A stretch of DNA of 64,000 nucleotides from 34-65-8 sp964516135 (lineage in GTDB: Bacteria; Pseudomonadota; Alphaproteobacteria; Sphingomonadales; Sphingomonadaceae), in assembly GCA_964516135.1 (NCBI GenBank), contig CAZEWN010000012.1:27444-91443 (forward strand), in the 5' to 3' direction. A program made the translations under genes and the position numbers. Shown here one piece after another: positions 56,133-64,000 of this stretch. Position 1 is the first letter of the stretch, and every line of letters starts with the position of its first letter. The notes beneath the pieces are model-generated. The model did not search any database. It had not been told where the DNA came from and was given only the letters and a program-made list of their open reading frames with translations.

Positions 56133-57080
56133 ATGATTTCCTACCTCGAGTTCGAGAAACCCGTCGCCCAGCTCGAAACCCGGATTGCCGAGTTGCGCCT
56201 GGCGGCCGAAGGCGACGACGTCGACATTTCGGACGAGATCGCGCGGCTTGTGACCAAGAGCGCTGAATTGCTGGCCAGCACCTATGCCGCACTGACGCCG
56301 TGGCAGAAAACCCAGGTCGCACGCCATCCCGCACGCCCGCACTTCCGCGATTTCGTGGCGCATGCCTTCGAGGAGTTCGTGCCACTGGGCGGCGATCGGC
56401 TCTATGGCGATGATCAGGCGATCATGGGCGGCCTGGCCCGTCTTGGCGATCGCAAGGTGGTGCTGATCGGGCACGAAAAGGGCCACGATACCGAGAGCCG
56501 CCTGCGCCACAACTTCGGCATGGGCAAGCCCGAGGGCTATCGCAAGGCGATCAGGCTGATGGACCTGGCTGGGCGTTTCGGTCTGCCGGTGGTGACGTTG
56601 GTCGATACGTCCGGCGCCTTTCCCGGCGTCGAGGCGGAAGAGCGCGGCCAGGCCGAAGCGATCGCGCGCTCGACCGAGGCATGCCTTGCTTTGCCAGTGC
56701 CCATGGTCGCAACGATCGTGGGCGAGGGCGGATCGGGCGGCGCGGTGGCGCTTGCCAGTGCCGAACGCGTGCTGATGTTCGAGCATGCCGTCTATTCGGT
56801 CATCTCGCCCGAAGGCTGTGCCTCTATCCTGTGGCGCACCGCGGAAAAGGCGCCGGAAGCGGCCGAAGCCATGAAGATCACCGCGCAGCATCTCAAGGTC
56901 AATGGCGTGATCGACCGGATCGTGCCCGAACCCGTTGGCGGGGCGCATCGTGACCCGGTGGCCGCGGCGCGCACGCTTGGCGCGGCCATCGGGGAAGAGC
57001 TCAACCGGCTATCGGGCAGCACACCGGCTGAACTGCGCCGCATGCGCGAGGAACGCTTCCTGCGCATGGGCGAAAGTTGA
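56133..57080 (+). CDS. accA: Acetyl-CoA carboxylase carboxyltransferase subunit alpha
   Basis: Alpha half of the carboxyltransferase making malonyl-CoA for fatty-acid synthesis. 315 residues: MISYLEFEKPVAQLETRIAE at the N-terminus, GDDQAIMGGLARLGDRKVV, and the GEGGSGGAVALASAERVLM oxyanion region. Ten bp after xerD, so likely co-transcribed. The accD partner is outside the window. Confidence 0.95.
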   Translation: MISYLEFEKPVAQLETRIAELRLAAEGDDVDISDEIARLVTKSAELLASTYAALTPWQKTQVARHPARPHFRDFVAHAFEEFVPLGGDRLYGDDQAIMGGLARLGDRKVVLIGHEKGHDTESRLRHNFGMGKPEGYRKAIRLMDLAGRFGLPVVTLVDTSGAFPGVEAEERGQAEAIARSTEACLALPVPMVATIVGEGGSGGAVALASAERVLMFEHAVYSVISPEGCASILWRTAEKAPEAAEAMKITAQHLKVNGVIDRIVPEPVGGAHRDPVAAARTLGAAIGEELNRLSGSTPAELRRMREERFLRMGES

Positions 57081-57173
57081 CCCCGGAACATCCCGTCATC
57101 GGCATCGTTTGCATGGCGATGATCACGGACGCGGAGGGTGGGTGCCGCGCGTCGCAATAGGAGGATGGCCCGC

Positions 57174-58640
57174 ATGGCCCACGGCAAGATTTACGCGCTC
57201 GCTTCAACCACTGCGCTGGCGCTGGCCCTGACCGGCTGCACCGGCGGATCGATTCCCGACGCATCGGCACCAATCACTCAAAGCGAAGCGCAGCAGGGCG
57301 CCCAGTATCATCCCCAGCTGTTGGCCGAGTTCGGTGGAACCTACGACGGTCCGCAGGCCGCTTATGTCCAGAGCGTTGGCCAGAACATCGCGGTCCAATC
57401 GGGGCTGGGCAACGCGCGCAACGACTTCACCGTTTCGCTGCTCAACAGCCCGGTCAACAACGCTTTCGCGATCCCTGGTGGTTATGTTTACACGACCCGC
57501 CAGTTGGTCGCCCTGATGAACAACGAGGCGGAACTTGCCGGCGTGCTCGGTCATGAAGTCGCGCATGTCGCCGCGCGGCATTCTCAGCGACGCCAGGCGA
57601 ACGCTCAGCGCAATACCTTGCTCGGCGGCCTCGGCGCGATCCTGTCGGGCGTGCTGCTCGGCAACAGCGGCATCGGGCAGCAGGTGTCGCAAGGTCTGCT
57701 TCAGGGCTCACAGCTCCTGACGCTGCGGTTCTCGCGCACCCAGGAGTTGCAGGCGGACGAACTCGGCATTCAATACCTGACCCGCGCGGGATATGATCCG
57801 AAGGCAATGGCGACGGTGCTGCAGAGCCTTGCGGCGCAGAACGCGCTCGATGCACAAATCCAGGGGCGCGACGCCCGCATGCCCGAATGGGCGTCGACGC
57901 ACCCCGACCCGGCCAGCCGCGTGCAGACGGCGCTGCAAAAGGCCGCGGGCGGAACCGGCGTTACCAACGCCGACACCTTCCTCACCCGGATCGACGGGAT
58001 CACCTATGGCGACGATCCTGCGCAAGGGGTGATCGAAGGCAACACCTTCACGCATCCCGACCTGCGCCTAGCCTTCAGTGCGCCGCAGGGTTTCTACATG
58101 GTCAATGGCACCCGCGCCGTGTCAATCAACGGGCAGAGCGGGCAGGCGCAGCTGACAACGGCGCCCTACAGTGGAAACATCGAAAGCTACATCCGCTCCG
58201 TGTTCCAGCAGCTTGGCGGTAATCAGCAGACCCTGGCGCCCGCCAGCATTCAGCGCACGACCGTGAACGGCATCCCCGCCGCCTATGGTCAAGCCCGGGT
58301 CAACAGTAGCAATGGCACCGTCGACGTCGTCGTCTTCGCCTATGAGTTCGCGAACAATCGTGCCTATCACTTCGCGGCGATCAGCGCCGCGGGTCAGGCC
58401 GGGGTGTTCTCCTCGATGTTCAATTCGATGCGCCGCATCAGCGCGAACGAGGCGGCAGCGGTCGTGCCGCGGGTGATCGACGTGGTGACGGTGCGCAGCG
58501 GTGACACGGTCGCGTCGCTCGCCAACCGGATGGCCTTCGACAATGCCCGCGAGGCGCGCTTCCGCGTGCTCAACGGACTGCGCTCGGGCGACACCATTCG
58601 TGCTGGCCAGAAAGTGAAGATCGTCGTGCGCGGGCGCTGA
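57174..58640 (+). CDS. M48 family metalloprotease with C-terminal LysM, lipoprotein
   Basis: A 488-residue periplasmic or outer-membrane lipoprotein (signal ending LALTGC) with the HEXXH zinc motif in LGHEVAHVAARHSQRR and a distal glutamate in ELQADELGIQYL. A LysM-like module closes the protein (VRSGDTVASLANRMAF ... GQKVKIVVRG). Resembles BepA/LoiP-type quality-control proteases. ATG at 57174 is preferred: AGGAGG ends 9 nt before it, whereas the ATG at 57165 touches that site. Confidence 0.88.
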   Translation: MAHGKIYALASTTALALALTGCTGGSIPDASAPITQSEAQQGAQYHPQLLAEFGGTYDGPQAAYVQSVGQNIAVQSGLGNARNDFTVSLLNSPVNNAFAIPGGYVYTTRQLVALMNNEAELAGVLGHEVAHVAARHSQRRQANAQRNTLLGGLGAILSGVLLGNSGIGQQVSQGLLQGSQLLTLRFSRTQELQADELGIQYLTRAGYDPKAMATVLQSLAAQNALDAQIQGRDARMPEWASTHPDPASRVQTALQKAAGGTGVTNADTFLTRIDGITYGDDPAQGVIEGNTFTHPDLRLAFSAPQGFYMVNGTRAVSINGQSGQAQLTTAPYSGNIESYIRSVFQQLGGNQQTLAPASIQRTTVNGIPAAYGQARVNSSNGTVDVVVFAYEFANNRAYHFAAISAAGQAGVFSSMFNSMRRISANEAAAVVPRVIDVVTVRSGDTVASLANRMAFDNAREARFRVLNGLRSGDTIRAGQKVKIVVRGR

Positions 58641-58665
58641 GGCCAGGCAACCATCACGCCTGGCC
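58641..58665 (+). terminator. Hairpin directly after the M48 protease stop
   Basis: GGCCAGGC and GCCTGGCC form an 8-bp stem with a 9-nt loop immediately after the TGA. No T-run follows on the plus strand, so termination would be weak or factor-aided. Confidence 0.5.
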
Positions 58666-58675
58666 CAAACGAAAA

Positions 58676-58701
58676 GAGCGGCGGGATCGCTCCCGCCGCT
58701 C
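58676..58701 (-). terminator. Intrinsic terminator of the flp pilin gene
   Basis: GAGCGGCGGGA-TCGC-TCCCGCCGCTC is a perfect 11-bp stem. On the minus strand it is followed by CTTTTCGTTT, the T-rich tail expected of an intrinsic terminator, 28 bp past the flp stop. It may also stop transcription from the plus strand. Confidence 0.8.
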
Positions 58702-58728
58702 GATCGTGTTTCGAACTCGATAAGCGAC

Positions 58729-58896
58729 TTAGTCGGTCGCCATCTTCGAAGAAACGGTGTTGAAGGTGTTGCCGAGCTGGTTGCCCAGACCCTGCATCGC
58801 GGTGATCGCGGCAACCGCGATGAGCGCGGCGATCAGGCCGTATTCGATGGCGGTGGCGCCCTGCTCGTCGCGGAGCAGCTTGTTGATGAACTTCAT
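58729..58896 (-). CDS. flp: Flp/Fap-type pilin
   Basis: A 55-residue prepilin: a short charged leader (MKFINKLLRDEQG), the prepilin-peptidase site G-ATAIEY, and the hydrophobic pilin helix (GLIAALIAVAAITAMQ). Assembles Flp/Tad adhesive pili. AGGAGA lies before the ATG, and a strong terminator follows. No tad/cpa secretion gene is in the window, so assembly must use machinery encoded elsewhere. Confidence 0.9.
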   Translation of the reverse strand: MKFINKLLRDEQGATAIEYGLIAALIAVAAITAMQGLGNQLGNTFNTVSSKMATD

Positions 58897-59013
58897 GGTC
58901 AGTCTCCTGGTTGGTCTTCGCTTCCCGACTCTTTCCGCAAAGTTGGATCGAGTGTTTGCATTGCTATTTGTGAGGCATTGAAAAATCGCTAACGCCCCCC
59001 TGGCGTTCGCGGT

Positions 59014-59196
59014 TCAGTTCATGGCCTGCGACGTCTTGTTGGTAACCGTGGCCCACAGTCCGGTATTTTCATTGGCCACGGATTCGAACGCCCCCATACA
59101 GGCGATCACCACCAGCGAGACGATCAGTCCGTATTCGACGGCGGTGGCGCCGGACGTATCGCGTCCAATTCGCTTGAAGATGGTCCAAAATTCCAT
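59014..59196 (-). CDS. Second Flp-type pilin, divergent paralogue
   Basis: 60 residues: leader MEFWTIFKRIGRDTSG, cleavage site G-ATAVEY, hydrophobic helix (GLIVSLVVIACMGAFESVA) and a short hydrophilic end. Clearly a paralogue of the flp gene 117 bp away on the same strand, but with a different mature tail (NENTGLWATVTNKTSQAMN). AGGGGG precedes the ATG. May be a minor pilin. Confidence 0.82.
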   Translation of the reverse strand: MEFWTIFKRIGRDTSGATAVEYGLIVSLVVIACMGAFESVANENTGLWATVTNKTSQAMN

Positions 59197-59272
59197 CGCC
59201 GCCCCCTGATACGTGCCGACAGCCCGATTCTGGTGGCGAGGACTTAAGAAAAGATAAACGAGCAGCGGTGCG

Positions 59273-59695
59273 ATGGCAGAAAATCCGACATGGATCATGG
59301 TGGTGGCGGCGGCGATGCGACGTGGGGATGGGCGCTGGCTGATGCACCGCAGGCCGCCCGGCAAGCACCATGCGGGGCTGTGGGAATTTCCCGGCGGCAA
59401 GGTGGAAAGCGAGGAAACTCCGGTACTTGCACTTGTGCGGGAACTTGCCGAGGAACTCGGCGTGACAGTCGATCCCGCGGCGCTGGTGCCGCTCGCGTTT
59501 GCCCAGGGAGAGCGCAACCTGGCCGGTCAGGAAATCGTCATCCTGCTTTACACCTGCGAGCGATGGGATGGTGCCCCCGCGTCCGTTGAAGGCGGATCGG
59601 TCGGCTGGTTCATGCCGACGGAACTCGCGTTGCTGGCCAAGCCGCCGCTGGACCGCATGTTGGCCGCCCAACTGCCCGGAACGCATGTGCGATAG
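59273..59695 (+). CDS. mutT: 8-oxo-dGTP diphosphatase, MutT type
   Basis: A 140-residue Nudix hydrolase with the complete Nudix box GGKVESEETPVLALVRELAE followed by ELGV. The N-terminal MVVAAAMRRGDGRWLMHRRP and the FPGGKVE strand fit MutT-type housecleaning enzymes that hydrolyse oxidised purine triphosphates. Stands alone, 45 bp before the tRNA gene. Confidence 0.88.
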   Translation: MAENPTWIMVVAAAMRRGDGRWLMHRRPPGKHHAGLWEFPGGKVESEETPVLALVRELAEELGVTVDPAALVPLAFAQGERNLAGQEIVILLYTCERWDGAPASVEGGSVGWFMPTELALLAKPPLDRMLAAQLPGTHVR

Positions 59696-59740
59696 GGCTT
59701 GCCAGCCACGAAACCCGCCCCTATGTGGCGCCCTCCAAGC

Positions 59741-59817
59741 GCGCCCGTAGCTCAGCTGGATAGAGCACCAGACTACGAATCTGGGGGTCGGACGTTCGAA
59801 TCGTTCCGGGCGCGCCA
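59741..59817 (+). tRNA. tRNA-Arg (anticodon ACG)
   Basis: 77-nt cloverleaf: acceptor GCGCCCG/CGGGCGC, anticodon stem CCAGA/TCTGG with loop CTACGAA (anticodon ACG), T-arm GGACG-TTCGAAT-CGTTC, discriminator G and encoded CCA. It is the integration target of the element to its right: the recombinase frame runs into its 3' half. Confidence 0.96.
59773..59817. other. Candidate attachment site (3' half of tRNA-Arg)
   Basis: The 3' half of the tRNA, from the anticodon loop to CCA, is shared with the last 14 codons and stop of the recombinase gene on the other strand. Elements that enter tRNA genes typically restore this half, so the left att lies here. The matching right copy would be outside the window. 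Confidence 0.6.
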
Positions 59818-61473
59818 TTTCGGTTCAAAGGCACGAACGCCTAGCACCGCCGCCTCTACGCCAGAGGCGGCGGTTAGCGTTCGGAGCAGCTCGCTCCGCA
59901 GTCCACGAATGCGGACCTCTTTCCGGTTCACGACTTCCACCCGCTGCGCGACTGCCCTGACCTGATCGCGGGCGAACGTGCCGTCGCCGTTACGCAGCTT
60001 CTTACGCAGCGCGGCCGCGAAGGCGCGCAGGCTCTCTGGCGTGATCGCCGGGCCGACCTTCACGATATGGGCCACGGCGCGCTCCGCATCGCCCTTGGCT
60101 TGGTCGCGCGTTGCCGTCAGCTCGGCGATACGATCCTTGAGCGACGAATCGTTCACGTCGATGACGCCGTTTTCGATCGCGTCGTAGAGCCGCTTGAGCT
60201 TGGCTTCCGCCTCGGTCGCACGCCGCTCAAGATCGGCGACATGCTCGCGGCGCTGGTTCACCCATTCGTCGCGGCGTTCGAGGATCTGATCCATCAGACC
60301 TTCGAGCCGCGCCGGGTCGAGCAGCCGCGCTTCAAGATGATCGACCACGGCCTCATTGAGCCGATCCATCGGCACGGTGATGCCGGGACAGCCGGTCGCT
60401 CCCTGCCGCGCCTTCGTCGAGCAGGTGTAATAGCGATACTCGCGGCCGACGCTGCTGGTGCCCGTGCGCAGCGTCATCGCGCCGCCGCAGCACGCGCAGA
60501 AGCAGATGCCGGTGAGCAGCGTCGGGCCGCCCACCGCCATCGGCGGCATCATCTTCGGACTGCGCGCCTTGAGCGAGCGCTGGACCGCCTCGAACTCCGC
60601 TTCGGTGACGATCGCCGGCACCTCCATGACGGCGTGCTCGCTCTCGGGCTTCGGTGTCTTGGTCTTGTGGTCGCGGGTGTTGAAGCGGTGCTGGCCGATA
60701 TAGGTCGTGCGGGTGAGCACTTGATGGACCGCGCCCAAGCCCCAACGCCCGCCATCACGGGTGCGGATGTTGTTCTCGTTGAGCCAAGTGGCGATCGACT
60801 TGAGGCCCATCGGCCCGCTGTTATCGACGCCGTTCAGCGCCATGCGGTAGATGCGCCGCACGGTCTCGGCCTGGATCGGGTCGATTTCGAGCTTCTTCTT
60901 GATCTTCGCGCCGCGTTCCCCGGCCGCGACCACGCGATAGCCGATCGGCGCCCGCGCCCCGTTCCAGAAGCCCTGACGCGCGTTCTCCTTCATCGCCCGC
61001 AGCGTGTGCTTGCCGTTCTCCTTCGACTGATACTCGTCGAATAGCGTCATGATCTGACGCATCATCACGCTCATCGGATCATCGCCCAAGTCTTGCGTGA
61101 TCGAGACGAGCTTCACCCCGTTCTTCGCCAGCTTGCGGACGTAGAACTCGAATTGGAACTGGTCGCGGAAGAACCGTGAGAAGCTGTGGACGACAATGAC
61201 GGTAAACGTCGGCGGCTTGACCATCGCCGCGTCGATCATCGCCTGAAACGAGGGCCGGCGATCATCGGTCGCGGTGTTGCCCGGCTCGACGAACTCGGCC
61301 GCGACCTCCCAACCGCGCGACAGGCAATAGCCTTCGATCTGGCGGCGCTGATCGGGAATGGACAGGTCGCTTTCGGCCTGGCGGCCGGTCGAAACGCGCA
61401 GGTAGAGCGCGGCGCGGGCGGTCGCTGCGACCGGCGCCTCATCCTCATCTCGTCGCAGGGCGGCGCTGGTCAT
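59773..61473 (-). CDS. Large serine recombinase (integrase of the element)
   Basis: A 566-residue site-specific recombinase. The resolvase domain has its catalytic serine at S28 in YLRVSTGRQ and the SFSRFFRDQFQFEF helix; a recombinase domain follows (GFWNGARAPIGYRV), then a zinc ribbon (CFCACCGGAM ... YYTCSTKAR, GCPG) and a coiled coil. The last 14 residues (WRARNDSNVRPPDS) and the TAG stop are the reverse complement of the tRNA-Arg gene, so the C-terminus is supplied by the insertion site. Confidence 0.92.
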   Translation of the reverse strand: MTSAALRRDEDEAPVAATARAALYLRVSTGRQAESDLSIPDQRRQIEGYCLSRGWEVAAEFVEPGNTATDDRRPSFQAMIDAAMVKPPTFTVIVVHSFSRFFRDQFQFEFYVRKLAKNGVKLVSITQDLGDDPMSVMMRQIMTLFDEYQSKENGKHTLRAMKENARQGFWNGARAPIGYRVVAAGERGAKIKKKLEIDPIQAETVRRIYRMALNGVDNSGPMGLKSIATWLNENNIRTRDGGRWGLGAVHQVLTRTTYIGQHRFNTRDHKTKTPKPESEHAVMEVPAIVTEAEFEAVQRSLKARSPKMMPPMAVGGPTLLTGICFCACCGGAMTLRTGTSSVGREYRYYTCSTKARQGATGCPGITVPMDRLNEAVVDHLEARLLDPARLEGLMDQILERRDEWVNQRREHVADLERRATEAEAKLKRLYDAIENGVIDVNDSSLKDRIAELTATRDQAKGDAERAVAHIVKVGPAITPESLRAFAAALRKKLRNGDGTFARDQVRAVAQRVEVVNRKEVRIRGLRSELLRTLTAASGVEAAVLGVRAFEPKWRARNDSNVRPPDS

Positions 61474-61491
61474 GACGCTTCACTCCTCACT

Positions 61492-61737
61492 TCACGGCAG
61501 CGGTCCGAACAGCTTGTCCAGCTCTTGCCGCATGTGGCCTTCGATCGCGCGCAACTCGGCGTCACCAATCGGAACGTGCTCCGGCCAGTCGTCGGTGACG
61601 ACGATCGGCCCATCATCCTTGCGCGATCGGCGCGAGGACCGACGCGGCGCGGCAGCGTTGGTGTAATCGAACAGGTCGTCAGAGCATTCAGCCCAACGAC
61701 GAGGCGCGCGGCGACGGAGCTTGCGAGGAAGGGCCAT
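61492..61737 (-). CDS. Small protein upstream of the recombinase
   Basis: 81 residues, family not recognised. Arginine-rich N-terminus (MALPRKLRRRAPRRWAECSD), then an acidic half (DDWPEHVPIGDAELRAIEGH). It ends 18 bp before the recombinase start, so the two are probably co-transcribed, and it could be a directionality factor or co-regulator; that is a guess from position and charge. Confidence 0.55.
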   Translation of the reverse strand: MALPRKLRRRAPRRWAECSDDLFDYTNAAAPRRSSRRSRKDDGPIVVTDDWPEHVPIGDAELRAIEGHMRQELDKLFGPLP

Positions 61738-61819
61738 CCCGCCACGCTGCGCTGGCATCGCGCTTTACGCAAAGGCCGCGTGGCGGCGTAGCGCAGATAG
61801 GGGCGCGCGGCGGCGGGCG

Positions 61820-62242
61820 TCATGTTTGGCCCCACGGATCGACGACCGTGATTCCGCAATCGGCAAAGTCGCGGACGTTGCGGGTCGCCAGCCGCGCGCC
61901 CCGCGAGCGCACGATGGCCGCGATTTGCGCGTCGATTTGACTGATCGGCTTGCCGTCATGTTTCCGACCGGCGGCGATCTCGGGATAGACAACCGCCGCG
62001 TCGGTATCGAACGGCAGGACACGCCCCGCCAGATCGACATCGAACATCGGACGGGCGGCGGCCAGCAGATCATCGCGGCGACGTCCCGCCGGAAGCAGCG
62101 CGAGTCCGTAGAAGATTTCCGCCTGGGTCAGCGTCGTCGTGAACACGCCCGCCATCGGCTGCTCGGCGACCCACGCCATAACCCTCGGGTCAGGCTCGCG
62201 CCGCATCAGCTCGGAAATGACGTTGGTGTCGAGGACGATCAT
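61820..62242 (-). CDS. PIN-domain toxin, VapC/FitB type
   Basis: A 140-residue RNase toxin: D5 in MIVLDTNVISELMR, a glutamate in TLTQAEIFYGLALLP and late acidic residues in QIDAQIA and RNVRDFADCG complete the PIN-domain metal site. Very close in layout to FitB. Its ATG overlaps the antitoxin stop by 4 bp. Carried by the element, where it may penalise loss. Confidence 0.9.
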   Translation of the reverse strand: MIVLDTNVISELMRREPDPRVMAWVAEQPMAGVFTTTLTQAEIFYGLALLPAGRRRDDLLAAARPMFDVDLAGRVLPFDTDAAVVYPEIAAGRKHDGKPISQIDAQIAAIVRSRGARLATRNVRDFADCGITVVDPWGQT

Positions 62243-62484
62243 TCGCCGAAGTCCACCGGCCGGATCGCCTCACGGGACAGGTCAGGCAGATCGACACCGC
62301 CCAACGCGCCGAAGCGTTCATTGATCGCTTGGCCCAAGTTACGAGGACGAGGGATTTCGGTCGATAGCGCCGAGCGGAGAATGTCGCGCGCTTCATCTTC
62401 CATCGAGCGGCCGTGCATTGCTGCCCGCAGCCGCAACCGATTCTTGATGGCGTCGTCGATGTTTCGGATCGTCATGACGGCCAT
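62239..62484 (-). CDS. Antitoxin, FitA/VapB ribbon-helix-helix type
   Basis: 81 residues: the ribbon-helix-helix N-terminus (MTIRNIDDAIKNRLRLRAAM then HGRSMEDEARDILRSAL) and a C-terminal toxin-wrapping tail. The ATG at 62484 has GGAGG 5 nt upstream; the ATG at 62496 sits inside that site and is less likely. Probably autorepresses the pair. Confidence 0.88.
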   Translation of the reverse strand: MAVMTIRNIDDAIKNRLRLRAAMHGRSMEDEARDILRSALSTEIPRPRNLGQAINERFGALGGVDLPDLSREAIRPVDFGE

Positions 62485-62496
62485 GCGCGCCTCCAT

Positions 62497-62732
62497 AAGT
62501 CAATGACTGCATATTAGTCGATGAGGCCGAAAAATGCAAGGGAGGGGTTAGCGCCTCCCTGCGGGACCGCCGCTCTATCTCCGCTGCGCTCCGACCGAGC
62601 CCCGTGCCGGGTCTCGTCCCTTCCGGGTGACGATCAGCATGGCGGGGCGGCGCTGGCGCGCCGTCGAAATGAGCGGGAGGGGTTTTGGACGCGCTCTTTC
62701 CCGCTTCGCGCTCTTGAGGGCGCGGCGTTTTC
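62497..62732. other. Non-coding stretch in the element with a small hairpin
   Basis: 236 bp between the antitoxin gene and the trbL fragment. It contains AGGGAGG (62539-62545) paired with CCTCCCT (62554-62560) and no credible gene. The promoter of the toxin-antitoxin unit must lie at its left end. Confidence 0.5.
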
Positions 62733-62982
62733 GTGCTGACACGCGCCGAGCGCGACCCGTTGGCGGCGGAGTTGGCGCGTTTCATCGCCGCGACCGGCTT
62801 GGATGCGGGTGAGCCGCTGGTCGTTTCCGCGGGCGAGCTGGTCGGTCCAATCTCATTCTTCACCAACTTCGTGCAGATCGTCGTGTTGCTGCTCGCTTGG
62901 GCGCTTGTCGTCATCGCCTTCTTCATTCTGGCGATCCAGATTTTCGTGACGCTGATCGAGTTCAAGCTGGTGACGCTCGCCT
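62733..62982 (+). pseudogene. trbL: Internal fragment of trbL (conjugal transfer membrane protein)
   Basis: A frame reading RFIAATGLDAGEPL, SFFTNFVQIVVLLLAWALVV and FVTLIEFKLVTLA matches the central membrane part of TrbL, a polytopic protein of the trb mating channel. The N-terminal part is absent or replaced, and the remainder is lost: after the VTLA block the sequence switches to the tail of trbF. The frame happens to stay open into trbG. Confidence 0.7.
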
Positions 62983-63059
62983 CGCACGCCAGACGCACTT
63001 CGCAAGAATCCGCTCGGCGTATTCGTCAATGCCCTCAACTGGTCAAAGGAGCTGTCGCA

Positions 63060-63063
<4 letters not shown>
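62977..63063 (+). pseudogene. trbF: 3' tail of trbF joined to the trbL fragment
   Basis: In a second frame the sequence reads PRTPDALRKNPLGVFVNALN then WSKELSQ and stop, the conserved C-terminus of TrbF. Only about 28 codons remain. Its TGA overlaps the trbG ATG (ATGA), the normal trbF-trbG junction, so the deletion end point lies at about 62974-62986. Confidence 0.7.

Positions 63064-64000
<937 letters not shown>

Noticed and set aside
62733..63059. Reading the trbL fragment as an N-terminal extension of trbG
   Set aside because: The frame is continuous by chance. trbG has its own AAGGAG site and lipoprotein signal at 63060, and the upstream part matches TrbL.

Overview
The window reads as a chromosomal segment of an alphaproteobacterium, most likely order Sphingomonadales (Erythrobacteraceae/Sphingomonadaceae type). 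The basis is high G+C, a C4-pathway 5-aminolevulinate synthase (hemA), carboxynorspermidine-route polyamine genes, Flp-type pilins, a halogenase remnant next to a FucP-type sugar transporter, and dispersed REP-like palindromes of kinds that are common in sphingomonads as far as I recall. Most of the window is housekeeping; the last 4.3 kb is the edge of an integrative element in a tRNA-Arg gene.

Layout, left to right. 1-3.4 kb: iron(III) ABC transporter operon (minus strand) with a Fur-box-like palindrome ahead of it. 3.5-6.5 kb: diguanylate cyclase, a broken flavin-dependent halogenase tail and a sugar MFS transporter. 6.5-14.4 kb: PYROXD2-like oxidoreductase, a ku-ligD end-joining pair, tyrosine phosphatase, thioredoxin reductase and two tandem MAPEG genes. 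14.4-19.7 kb: threonine dehydratase and a polyamine cluster (carboxynorspermidine dehydrogenase, nspC, ornithine decarboxylase), interrupted by a GxxExxY cassette with 41-bp terminal inverted repeats. 19.7-26.1 kb: PAS-GGDEF-EAL-PilZ protein, hemA, murI, plsY and dprA. 26.1-35.8 kb: a GIY-YIG gene between perfect 31-bp inverted repeats, topA, era-rnc-lepB, pgi, chrA and a CDP-alcohol phosphatidyltransferase. 36-41 kb: DEAD-box helicase, MFS exporter, glutathione reductase and an SDR.

41-51.5 kb is a propionyl-CoA to succinyl-CoA cluster: pccB, two small coupled genes, mce, an enoyl-CoA hydratase, methylmalonyl-CoA mutase, bioB, pccA and an O-methyltransferase. Biotin synthase sits beside the biotin-dependent carboxylase it would serve. 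Repeats are dense here, and one has been absorbed in frame into the mutase gene. 51.5-57.1 kb: aroB-aroK divergent from a small membrane protein, a large exported protein of unknown function, xerD and accA. 57.1-59.7 kb: M48-LysM lipoprotein protease, two flp pilin genes and mutT.

59.7-64 kb: tRNA-Arg(ACG), a large serine recombinase whose reading frame ends inside the tRNA, a small unknown protein, a VapBC/FitAB-type toxin-antitoxin pair, and a conjugation locus in which trbL and trbF are reduced to fragments by a deletion before an intact trbG that runs off the window.

The most unusual theme is three small single-gene units (GxxExxY, GIY-YIG, DUF2442), each exactly bracketed by repeat copies between ordinary operon genes. 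They look like single-gene cassettes with no transposase of their own.
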